Source: Chrysaora quinquecirrha (lineage: Eukaryota > Cnidaria > Scyphozoa > Semaeostomeae > Pelagiidae). Taken from it: a DNA stretch of 64,000 bases. How positions within the stretch are numbered: the stretch's first letter is position 1; each line of letters opens with the position of its first letter. Below are positions 12,085-22,831 of the stretch, piece by piece. Where the stretch lies: NCBI GenBank assembly GCA_014526335.1, contig JACTAT010000052.1, positions 1,875,001-1,939,000 of the forward strand. The letters run 5' to 3'. The notes beneath the pieces were generated by a model. The model ran no database searches and was not told the DNA's origin. It saw nothing but the letters and a program-made list of their open reading frames with translations. The position numbers and the translations under genes are program-made.

Positions 12085-12362
12085 CAGCTCATTTTTTCTG
12101 GACTGGCCCGCGCCAAAAAGTTGGCGCCCATTGAAACGAGGCTGGTTCATTGCCTCCTCTCAGCAAAATAGCAAAACATACGAGCCCTGTTCGGCAGCCG
12201 TTTTAGTACTAAATCACGCAAAAAGTTTTGAAAGAATATCGAAAAAGCTGGGTTGGTAAGAGCTTTCTGCAAAACAATTAGTAAGTTAAGTTTTAAGACA
12301 CAGAAACATCGTTTTTCACAGCGTTTTAGACCCGGTAGATTTAGGCCATTACAACCACTTAC

Positions 12363-12383
12363 CGTTGACATCATTGTAACCAT
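12363..12383 (-). CDS. ENTR1: Possible first coding exon of ENTR1
   Basis: On the minus strand an ATG at 12383 is followed by six codons and a perfect GTAAGT donor, leaving phase 0. That is the phase the 7560 acceptor needs. It would create a 4.8-kb first intron filled by the elements above and a divergent arrangement with PRPF3, whose start lies 172 bp away. The vertebrate N-terminus is much longer, so further exons may be missing. The support is a splice motif only. Confidence 0.35.
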
Positions 12384-12555
12384 GGTAACATGAGAACGAG
12401 GCAGAAAACGTGAGCCCTAGCACTCATTTCAATAGCGATAACTACGATTCAGGTAATCAGTCTAGCCCATGCGCATTGTCAGTTGCAGATTGAATTCACT
12501 GAGTGAAGACGTTAGGGCCTAATATCTCAACAAAGCAAGTTCAAAGTGATAAAAC
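12384..12555. promoter_or_regulatory. PRPF3 upstream region, possibly bidirectional
   Basis: 172 bp separate the PRPF3 ATG from the candidate divergent ENTR1 start. It contains ccatgcgcattg near 12467, which resembles half of an NRF1 site, and no obvious TATA box. Promoter activity is inferred from gene layout only. Confidence 0.35.
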
Positions 12556-15500
12556 ATGGCTTTATCACGAAAAGAGCAAGAAGAATTGCAGCCTATTATC
12601 TTAGAAACTGTTACTCAGCGTCTTGGGTTTCCGGAAAAAGCAGTAATGAAGGCTTCTCTGTCTTGTATTGCACAGAAATTAGACAGGGATGAAACAGTAG
12701 ATCAGCTCTCTGCGCTGCTTGGTCAAGATTTAGCACCTAGATTTGTTGAAGATCTTTTCAATAGAATTGAAAGATTCACGTTAGTGTATATGTATTTTAG
12801 TCAATGACGTTCAAGATTGTGGGACAATTAAGAATAGATCTTTTTTGACAAAAGGCTATAAGCTTAGCTTCTCTGGTTTAAAACTTCAGGATATTGAGTT
12901 TTCGATGCTAATACTATTAAAGCATCTAAAACTTAGTATAGGTGCAAAGTTTCAATGTTCTAGTGATGGTACTACTGCTTTTATGAGCATTCAAAGTTAC
13001 TGGGTTTTATAAGGGCTTTGACGCTGACAAGTGCTTGGGTGAAATTACAACCTGAATGGTCAAAGCCCTTATTATATGGTAAACTTTGAACTCTCTTCAA
13101 ATAAAAAATAGAAGCGCTAAGACGGTAAAACTTTGCACCTACACTGAGTTTTGACTGCTTCATACATATTTGTTATCAAAAACTCTACATACACTTCATA
13201 ATCACAACGTTTTGTCAAAAAAGTTATATAGCCGTATAAGAATTATGACTCACATTCTGGGCAAATGACACATTGCACAGGTCTTGAAGGTGTGAAATCT
13301 GGCTATGCATGTCAATGCTGTGTCAAGCTGTCAGTCCGCAAGTCCTATCTGTACCATTTGCTAACTTTGACCATTTCTATCCATACATGCAAGAGTACCA
13401 TCACACTTAAAAATGACAATATTTATAGCCAACCAGGAATAGGCGTTGCAGGAGATAGGCATGTAAGCCAGTAGTCATGAGCTCAGATCTTATCTAGGTC
13501 ATTGCAATCTCTGGCAGTTGCACTAATTACTTCAAATTTTGATTCTGAATTCTTCATATTTCAGGAGAACTAGATTAGCTGATGGGAGTGGAAAGGCTGG
13601 AGGCAGAGAAAAACGCAGTATTCAAGATGTCTTTGGTGAAGAAAATGATGGAAGCTTAGATTTAGCACAAAAAAAGAAAAGACAGAAATTAAATCGTTTA
13701 GATGCCCTTGTTGATGATGCCCCACTACCTCCAACTGTCCCTGAACCACTTGATGGAAGTTCCATCATTGATGCATCACAGGTCAATAAGATGGTTGCTG
13801 ATATGAAAAAACAAATTGAAGAAAGAAAACAGCAGCTTGGTAATCATATTGCTTCAAAATAAGGGATGCAGGGGTTGTTTTAGACTTAATGGCATGGTAG
13901 TGCAAGCAAGGAACCTTCATTTGTTAATGCAGGTTGGGGATTATGGCAGCTGTTTAGCTGTTTGTGCCCCCAGACTGATATTCTAGAACAAATACCCTGG
14001 GTACTAGATTTATTTACTTCAAAATTATGGACTGCTGAGTTGGCAGAAGCCAGTCAACCTCACAATTGAGAGCAGGACGCCTTGGCTACATGGCAACACC
14101 ACCACTTGTGTCATCTGTCTGTGCACACCCTGAGGGATATGGAAATAATGAAACAGAAGAAACTTCTGTACATGCTACACCTGTATTTTCTTTGCCCCCG
14201 CCCTCTTTTCACCCCATCAATGTTGAATATATATTTTTAAGCCACTGATAATTCTAGGCAGTGGGTTTTCTGTTTAGCTCTCGATAGGATAGTATTCTCC
14301 TTATATATGCGCTATTCATTTTAATATGTGTCCTGTGGTAACATAATAAATGATGGTAGTAAGCAGCTGTTCCATGATGTAGAGGATAGCGCATCTTCCT
14401 GCCAATTATATGGGCTATCCATGCACAAGCCTATCTTTGGGCAGTTAAATTTGTTTTTCTTCTCTTTTTCTGAAGTCTTTGAAGGGGTGTCCCTAGCAAC
14501 GAGTGTTTGCCACCTATATCGTCTGAGTACCCTTATCCTTTAACCTTGGTACTGTTGCATTTTTCTTAAAAAAATGTGAATTTTTTTATGAATAAACACT
14601 TTTGCTGCAAATAACCGACAATGATTCATTTGTATTATTCTTTGTAGCATTGCAAATGAGACTTGGTCTTACCTCTTTTGCAAATGGTCAAAGTTATGGT
14701 GCAGATAGATCAGAGCAATATTTTATGAATGATGCTGCTGACAAAGCTCAGAAAGCTGCTGATTTGCAAGCAAAAATCCAAGCAAGACTTTCAAAAACAC
14801 CAGGGCTAGTAAGTGTACCTAACGTTTTTTGCAAGATTTGTAATTTATACAAACCTATGTAAGCGGTGACTAGCACGGAGTTCATCATCCATGTCTTTGA
14901 GTTTTTTTTATTATTCAGCTTTCTGGTGTTAAAGGCTCAGCTGATCTGCCTGGAGCAATTGATGTTTCTGCATTTACAAAGCCTACAGCTGTGGTTCTTG
15001 ATGACCAAGGGCGAACTGTGGATCCCACAACAGGCAGAGCCATTCAGTTTGCACAGAGAATGCCAACACTTAAAGTAAACATCAGAGAAAAGAAAAGAGA
15101 ACAACTTAAAATCGAAAAGCCAAGTGAAGATTTCAAACAAAGTGTACATTTTGATCCAAGAGTCAGGTAAAAATTTTTTATTAAGTTGAATTTCTGTGTA
15201 ATGAACCCCTGATATAAGGAACTTCACAATATAGTGAATGGCCTCTGGAACATCTAATTATTGAAACTGTGCCTAAAGCATCTGTGTCTTATATTGGCTG
15301 ATCACCCTCATTTTAGAGTCTTTGAAAACTTTTTTCATGAAAACCATCAAGCCAGTTTTGTTGAGACAGTAAGAGTTTTTCACTCAATGCTCTTCAATAA
15401 GAATTCTTTTAGTTACCTTGGTGTATCCTCTGAGTTGACTGGTGTTAAAAAAACACTACCAATCTAGCTGCAGACTTCTGATGAGCACATTTTGATCCGC

Positions 15501-18500
15501 ATTTTAGTATTTATTTCTTTGTAGCCAACCATTTCAGTCTATAGATCATTTCGGTAGAGAAAAATTTTTCGAAATCGCAAGATGTCAATTTTTCGATGTG
15601 AAAATCGTATAAAGCACCCAATAATTAGTCTAGGAGCAAAGTTTTACTACCTCAGTGCTTGAAAAATCGTTTTTATGAGCGTTCAAAGTTCGCGAGTTTA
15701 TAAGGGCTTTGACCGTGTGGGATAAAAAGTTTCACCAAGTTCATTTTTTGCGGTCAAAGCCTTTATGAAATCGAGAACTTTGAATGCTCATAAAAATTAA
15801 GAACACAAGCGCTAGGACAGAGAAACTTTGTACCTAGACTAAGTTTTGGCTGCTTTATAAGATTTTTATATAAAAAACTCGATATCATGTGATTTTGAAA
15901 AATTTTAATGCTGTCTGACGTCATACCGAAATGATCTATTCTGCTGTATTATACTCCAAGGAGTGTCAGATGAACTGTATGTCTGACAGTACTGTATGTC
16001 TTTGTATCACAGATGCCTTAATTTCCCAGGCATACCGCTCATTCAACCCTCACTGAAAACCTTGAAGTCTTATTTCTGAAAGCTCTTTCTTAAATCTTCT
16101 TGAAACGATTTTATGATATTCTGTTATGATCTCTGTTGACGTTTTTAGTGAAGCAGCAAATCAAAGACCAAAGAAAGCGTTCAAGTTCCATGAAGCTGGG
16201 AAATTTCAGAAATTAGGCCAACGACTTAGAGCCAAGGCAAGCTTTCTTACCCTTCCTTAAAGTTATTCTATTTCGTATCAGCAAGTGTTATTCCTGAGAT
16301 TCATCTTAAACATTTTTCAGAAGTTGCTCGCTTATCAGTTTTCTGAAAATTTTCCTAAAAAAAACGTAAGAAGAAAATGACGTTATATTTTTTTTTGTAA
16401 TTGTAATGCAGTACCTGTTTATCTGTTTAAAGCCAGGCTTAGTCAGAACTAGTTGCCGACTTGCCGACTGTTAATTGGCTATTTTGTTGAATTAATTTAT
16501 CGCAACTGACATGTAGACATAAGTGCTCTAGCAAATAGTTTACGACTAGGTCCTTTTTCTAGTTGGCACACAGTTCAAGACAGTTGGACTTTCAATTCTT
16601 CCGCGGAAAAGGAAAGTTGTCGAAATTCAGTGCCAACCAAACACTGCATCCACAACATAGTCTACGGTTTACAGAATTGGTCCCAAACACGCCCTTACCC
16701 TTAATGTGAATCTCTTTTAGGCACAGCTTGAAAAACTTCAAAAGCAGATTCAGTCGATTGCAAAAAAGACTGGAATCTCATCAGCAGCGAAATTAGCTTT
16801 AGCAGCACCAAAGCGAGAATTAGATGGAGAAATTCCTGATGCTGAATGGTGGGACTTGGCCATCTTGCCGAATCAAACTTATGATGATCTTAATAGACAG
16901 ATAAAAGAAAATGAAACAGTTCTGTGTGGAATTACAAATCTTGTGGAACACCCAACTCAGAAAGAACCACCAGGTAGGGTCTTAAACTGATACGGAAAAT
17001 GAAGCATTCTATTCTATCAGCTTATTATCTCAATGAGCTTTGATAAGCGTTTTATTGAGGTGACCGATAACTCACGAATGCTTCCATGCTTTCCATGCAT
17101 GCCTGATACAAGCGATCAGTCCTGCGACCAGTGTTGTATGTAGAGTTCCTCTCAACATTTCGCAGTATGGTAAATTCTGACTTGTTTTACTTTGAGGCCT
17201 CCATTAATGTACACCTCTATGTAAGGGACATTTTCGGACAACAAACAGATATTTCCGTCCTGGAAGTAATATCTTTGTTAAAAAACTATGCTTGCGAATG
17301 AATATCGTAAGTGCCTGATGTTAAATGCGTATAGCTATCCATCAATTTCATGTGCATTTCGTCTTTTTAGATGAGCCCAAACAAGCACCACCTTTGCAAA
17401 TCTTTCTAACAAAGAAAGAGCGAAAGAAAATCAGAATGCAAAGAAGGAAAGGAGAAGAGAAAGAAAAACAAGAAAAAATCAGGCTTGGATTGATACCTCC
17501 TCCACCACCGAAAGGTATGATTTAGTTTGATTTTCGGAATTTGTCCTCCGTAAAAGCTCTATTAAGTCCCCGGGGTCTTATTTAATCATAATTTTGGAAG
17601 TTTTTGGAGTTTTTGAGGGGGGATTTACTTTCTGTTGATCTTTTTCAGTGAAGATATCAAACTTAATGCGTGTGCTTGCCAGTGAAGCTGTTCAAGATCC
17701 CACTAAAGTTGAAGCTCATGTTCGTGCTCAGATGGCTCAAAGACAAAAGTAAGTTACTAGTTCTGACTATCTTCCTTAATAATTCAGCTCTCTATTAAAC
17801 TAGGGTTTGGATGGAAAAATGTTCAGCAACTATATAGGGTTCAGCGAACAACTGCAAGCAACTTCACAATAAGGGATATTTTGCTTTCGTAAATCTTTTT
17901 TACCTTTTTGGTTCAGATCTTTTTGTTAATACATCGTTGTCATTCTTGTCAATATAAACAAATTTTGTAGGAGGAAAGTCGCTTAAATTTGACTTTTTCA
18001 TAACTATGGCTGGCAACTGTATGCTAAGAGTTACTTAACTCTTAAGTAACTTTGAGGGATGAGAATATATCTGATATTAAGCAAATGGCAAGGTTTAGAA
18101 TCAACTTGTTTATTAAAAAGTGTATTGTGAGTTACATGGAAAGTTTAGTGGAAATTTCGTCAATGTTGATCTCATCGCAAAGTTTTTCTAAAGTGATAAC
18201 GTCCTTTGCGTTAACAATGTCACAAAATCACCATGAAAACTTATTTATAGGAAATTAACGCTTTTAATCTCTTCCTTTCTTAAGAGCACACGAGCAGGCA
18301 AATGCAGAAAGAAAGTTAAGCCCTGGCGAACGTAAAGCAAAGAAAATAAAGAAATTAACTGAAGATACTGATCTTGGTGTTCATGTTGCTATTTATCGAT
18401 TAAGAGATTTGTCAGATCCTGCGAAGAAATTCAAAGTTGATGCCAATGCACAGCAGTATTTCATGACAGGTATCGTTTTCTTCTCATTTATTGCTTTGTA

Positions 18501-20052
18501 TTTCTAATACCTTGTAGAATGCCTAGTTCACCGTCATAAGAAATCTCATTGGGTTAGAGTTAGGATTTCTTCAAATCCATCGAGGAATTTCAACTTCTAC
18601 TGTAGACAGATATAACATGCAGTGATGGGTAAAAAAATGTCTTTGTGGGAGGTCGGGAACTCAGAGCAGGAAAAGCATAAGGCAGTTTTGCTATAATACA
18701 TTTCATAGCAGAAAAATCTGAAATTTATAACCAAAATTCGGGAATAAATAGCATTTTGTTTCCAAAGATAAGTATGCTATTATTCTAGCTCGAGGGGTTG
18801 CATTCATTTTATCTTGTAGCCCAAATTCTGTCATATTCTGCCATATTTGCATTGTTAAGATCTAGATCTAGCTCAGGCTAGCCCTCACAATCAGTGGGAT
18901 CGCTTGTCGCAGTTTTTTTGAAAGATTAATGCTTTCGTCATCGATTCCTCGTCTTCATTATCGCCATCAGGATCATCATTATCATAATCATTATCACTAT
19001 CATCTTCATTGTCATCTTCACCCTCTATGTCTTTGTCAGCATACCAGCATTCTTGTAGACAAAGAAAGGTTCCCTAAAATATTTTTTGTCGGTAATTGTG
19101 GATGATGCTAAAATGTGTTTTATAATCGTTTTCAGGTGCAGCTGTTTGTTTGAAAACAATGAGTTTGGTAATAGTGGAAGGAGGACCGAAAGCACAGAAG
19201 AAATTCAAACGTCTTATGTTGCACAGAATCAAATGGGAAGAGGATGAAGTTGACAAAAAAAGAAAGAAAAATAAACAAAATAAAGATGATGCTGTTGTTA
19301 TTATGAATAAATGCTCACTTGTTTGGGAGGTAAGATTCTTGCAATTGTCCCTTGACTCGTTTCTTGTGACTCTTGTGTTTTTCTTACTTCTTCTCCGTCG
19401 TTGTTACGCTTAGATGTTCGAGGAGCTATTAAATACTAGATCACCCAGAGTGTGCAGAAAATTACGAGTGTTGTTTTTGAATAATTGGCAGAGTTAGATC
19501 CTTATTTCATCTCATTTGTCCACATCAAAACCAAAAGGCCGGTTCTGTGTAGACAGAAAGAATTCATTTTCTTAATTGAACTCTTCAATTAATCCTATTG
19601 GTCATCTCGTTGTATACCGCAAGCTGATTGGTGTTTAAAACACAATGCCAATTTAGCGCTACTTTCTGATTGATGCTTTTCGATCCGCATCTGGGTTTAA
19701 AAATTCTGCCTACGTCAATTTTTTCGGTCTGTTTATGATGTTTACATATCAGAGGAAAAAGCTTTTCAATATGCAAAAAATGTTTCCAATGTTTCTTGCA
19801 ATTCTGAAATTTTGTACCACTCACATATTTTTTCGAAAAGAAACAATAGTGACTTAGCGTGTAAGAAAATTTCATTTTTTATTTTTCTTACAGGGAACAA
19901 ACAAAGATCGTAACTTTGAAACGTGGACATTTAAGCAATTCTCAAATGAAGCAGAAGCTAGAGAATTCTTACGAAAGAAAGGTGTGGAGCAATATTGGGA
20001 TTTATCTTTAAGTCAATCTTTATTAGAAGAAACCGAAGACAGTGCACGGTAG
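12556..20052 (+). CDS. PRPF3: PRPF3, U4/U6 snRNP splicing factor Prp3
   Basis: Nuclear protein that binds the U4/U6 duplex in the tri-snRNP. The coding exons are 12556-12779, 13565-13839, 14648-14808, 14919-15166, 16149-16236, 16721-16973, 17371-17514, 17649-17748, 18285-18469, 19136-19329 and 19894-20052. They sum to 2031 nt (676 residues plus TAG), against 683 in human, with every phase consistent. Residues 1-75 form the PWI domain ([11 protein letters not shown]). The central Prp3 region includes [18 protein letters not shown] and [15 protein letters not shown]. The C-terminal domain (about 515-670) has [15 protein letters not shown] and a closing Y-W-D-L-S-L-S. Intron 5 starts with GC (AAG|gcaagc at 16237); reading on instead meets a stop. 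Introns 1 and 4 carry foldback elements. It is convergent with GINS2. Confidence 0.97.
12840..13222. mobile_element. Foldback element in PRPF3 intron 1
   Basis: The ends ctttttTgacaaaa and its complement near 13205-13220 are inverted. The core holds the paired blocks aagggctttgac and gtcaaagccctt. It is the same family as the element at 15542-15938 (shared gagc(a/g)ttcaaagtt, ataagggctttgac and gcgctaNgacNg blocks). Confidence 0.7.
15430..15510 (+). repeat. Dispersed repeat, short copy
   Basis: A diverged fragment of the 3543-3720 family (gactggtgttaaaaaaacac, acttctgatgagcac, ttttgatccgcatt), lying in PRPF3 intron 4 directly before a MITE. Confidence 0.45.
15542..15938. mobile_element. TA-flanked MITE in PRPF3 intron 4
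   Basis: Terminal repeats TAGATCATTTCGGTA (15542) and TACCGAAATGATCTA (ending 15938) are perfectly inverted and bounded by TA, as for Tc1/mariner-type elements. The interior folds back (ataagggctttgac with gtcaaagcctttat). A second family member is at 12840-13222. Confidence 0.8.
18937..19025. repeat. Imperfect ATC microsatellite
   Basis: Runs of atc, atca and ttc units (gatcatcattatcataatca and similar) in PRPF3 intron 9. Not coding. Confidence 0.7.
19588..19748 (+). repeat. Dispersed repeat, copy 3
   Basis: Collinear with 3543-3720 (cgcaagctgattggtgttt, actttctgattga, tcggtctgtttatgatgttt). Located in PRPF3 intron 10. Confidence 0.6.
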
Positions 20053-20957
20053 AATAAGTTTTTGTATTTTTTATATTACAATTTGGCCATCAAAATAACG
20101 ATGGTATGGTTTTCATATTCGTGAAAGAGACATACTGTATTTTATACATTAATTAGCTACTCCTCTTTAACTACAGGAGAATTTAAGAATATATATTTAA
20201 GAATAGCTTGACGTCTCATGAACAAAGTCCAGTGCCATAGAAGTTATTTCGTTGCAAGATGGATGTTCTACATAAATTCGAAAAATCTACCAAAAATGAC
20301 CTCCTAATTAGCCTATTGCTGGGCCATACAGATAAAGTCAATTTTCCATATTCCAGTTTCTTGATGCTAAATAGCAAATTTAAGTACTTATTTCTTAAAC
20401 ATTTCCCAAAAGCTTCTTGATCTTAAGTCATTACTTGGGCTCAATGTATCATGTATTCTTGTTAAAACTTAATCAAAAATTAAACTTAGAACCTACAATG
20501 TAAGACAAGAGACCAGTGTTTTTAGAGCAGGGCTCACCCGAACCTGCACCCAACTGGTCACTGCGGATCTTCCTCATACCCCCCTACTTCTACAGCACTG
20601 CTTAATTCAAACATAAAAACTTGTTCAGTAATTTGAGGACCATACTTCTTGGATTTCATCTTTTCATCTTAGCTATGCATTTCATGGAACACATGTTTCT
20701 TAAACCTGAGATACACTGTTACTTAAGTTAAGCTACTAAAATTCCACTGTTGATATTTGCTATCAGGAAAAGTATGTTATTTTTATCATGCATTCCAGTA
20801 ATCTTGTTTTTTTGACTTTGGTAATTTTCTGTTCACTTTGCTGGCATTGGTGTCATAAAACTTGTTTGAAGCAGATAGCACATGTAATCATCCTGAGGCA
20901 ATTTGCTAAATCTTGGATTTTTGAAGGTACATATTGTGCCTGCCACTGTGTCATGCA
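20053..20957. other. Convergent 3' regions of PRPF3 and GINS2
   Basis: About 900 bp hold the two 3' UTRs and the space between them. I found no clear AATAAA on either strand close to the stops and no other feature. Confidence 0.4.
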
Positions 20958-22659
20958 TCATGTATCTGGCAATTGTGCTGCATAGCATCGCAAGTTATGC
21001 ATTTGATCAAGTGATTTCGTCAGCAATGATCTTATTGTGTTTATCTCCATCAGTGTCAGATTGTCAACCTAGAATAACGATAAATCATATTTCTGAAAAA
21101 TTCTGAAATCTTTTAAAGGTATTTTCTTGAGGACAGCATTTAAGTTGAAGTTGCCAGTTATGAGAACATGACTGTTCAATGATCAGCAACTATCGCTGAC
21201 AGTAGTTGAAAAAGCAAAAGTTTGTTTCCTGCGATTGTAGACAGGAAAATCCTATGAGAACGTCATCGGAGATCATTTTTTGGGTCAAATCAAAACAAGA
21301 TTCTTTGTTTTATGGGTCACACGTTAAAGCACAGGGGACAGAGGATCATTGGTCATTGCGGACAAGTAGCATATGAGAACACGTCATCATCTGTCTGCGA
21401 TCAGCTTTGCAAAATATGAGAACCAGGCTTAATAGTGACTAATCATAGTTACCTGTGCATGCCTTTCTTGTTTAGCAATCATCTGGTCAACTGATTTTCG
21501 TAACTTAGCAATTCTTATGTCCCAAACATCTTTTATCAATGTTTTTATTTCATCAGCATATGGTATGTCATCTGTACAGCTAAAAATGAGATTGATATCA
21601 CAAAAGGGCCACAAAAATTTTGAAAGTTGAATCAAATTCAAATTTCAGGAGTTTGGTAAAACATTGCCTACGAAGGAAGTGGGCGTGGCAAGCAATGTGA
21701 GGTGTGGCAAGTAACATATGATGCTCATACCTACTAAGAAGCATCGATGAAAGTTCCATGTAACAATGAGATGGCGGTTTTGTAAATTCTTCTGAGTCCT
21801 GCTCTTGGTCTCTGAATTCAGTTAATCTCTCTAGAACAAATCGCAATTGTATCTATTACACTGCTGGAATCAGATACAAAAGATTCATAACACTGTCTAA
21901 TTGAAGATATATCATCTATATCTACCAAGTCATACCTGCACTCATCCATTCAGGAGGGTTAATTCGACACTTTTGTCTTTGTTTGAGATTTATGGCAACC
22001 CATACTGGAACAGTTGTTGGGATCCCAGGAACGAAAGGTCCAACATCACACTTCAAAGAACAAATAAAAATAAATTTTGAAATAAAATGAAAATCATCAA
22101 TCGGACTTTGTCTATAATGCAGTAAGACAGCTTTGGTCACAAGGAGACCAAAAGTTAGGGATTTGGGAATGGTTAGTGTTCAGGGTAAGAGTAACAAAAA
22201 AGATCTTGTTGAGCCTGAGAACTGCCATACTCTGCAAAGTAGAGGGTTGGTTGGTAGTGTAAGGTTTTCTATTTCTGTGACGACCATTATTTAGTGGTAA
22301 GCTTGTAAAAAGCTTAAAAGAAACTACCCTATCCTAAGTAAAAGATCTTTTACCACTGAAAATAGCTTTTTGACCTGATCTGACTTTGATAAGCCTGAGA
22401 TCTGCACCCAAGACCTCAGCCCCTGGGAGCACTATCTATCTAGCAAGTCAGTCACGGCCACAGTGCATGCTGTTGCTAGATAGTCTAGGTGTCTCTGTGT
22501 CTGTGGAGGGCAACTCTCCCTCGACCTTGTGGCCTAAGTCAATTAAAACAACAGCAGAAAAACCCTTACGCTCATAAGGAAAAGCTTTTTCTCTTTGAAG
22601 TTGGGTAAAATAGTGACTGTTTCTTTCTCTGCCAAAAATTCAACTTCTGATGGATCCAT
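20958..22659 (-). CDS. GINS2: GINS2 (PSF2), GINS replication complex subunit
   Basis: GINS binds Cdc45 and MCM2-7 to form the replicative helicase in the nucleus. The minus-strand exons are 22570-22659, 21936-22050, 21731-21830, 21453-21579 and 20958-21068: 543 nt, 180 residues plus TGA, against 185 in human. All introns are GT-AG and all phases agree. The N-terminus [13 protein letters not shown] fixes the start. Family hallmarks are [47 protein letters not shown], and D-N-L-T-L-M-E-I-N in the last exon. The start lies 172 bp from the VIRMA ATG, so a shared promoter is likely. Confidence 0.96.
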
Positions 22660-22831
22660 TTCTGCGGAAAGATTGTAGTTTTTTAATAAAAGCTAAAACT
22701 TCTTCGGAAAAAAGGACAGCTGACCTCCCGATTCCCGCCAAAAACTTCCCAATCCCAGCCTCGTTTTCAGAAAATAAACCTCATAATCAATATACCTAAT
22801 TTGCATAGTCTTTCATGGCGTGGATGAAAAC
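22660..22831. promoter_or_regulatory. Bidirectional GINS2/VIRMA promoter with E2F-type site
   Basis: This 172-bp space between two divergent start codons must hold both 5' UTRs and promoters. TTCCCGCCAAAA at 22732-22743 matches the E2F/DP consensus (TTSSCGC). GINS genes are established E2F targets in animals, so the site fits. Two short upstream ATGs (22815 and 22824) share a reading frame that ends in a TGA at 22833-22835, overlapping the VIRMA ATG at 22832. If transcribed, this would be an overlapping uORF. Confidence 0.65.
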
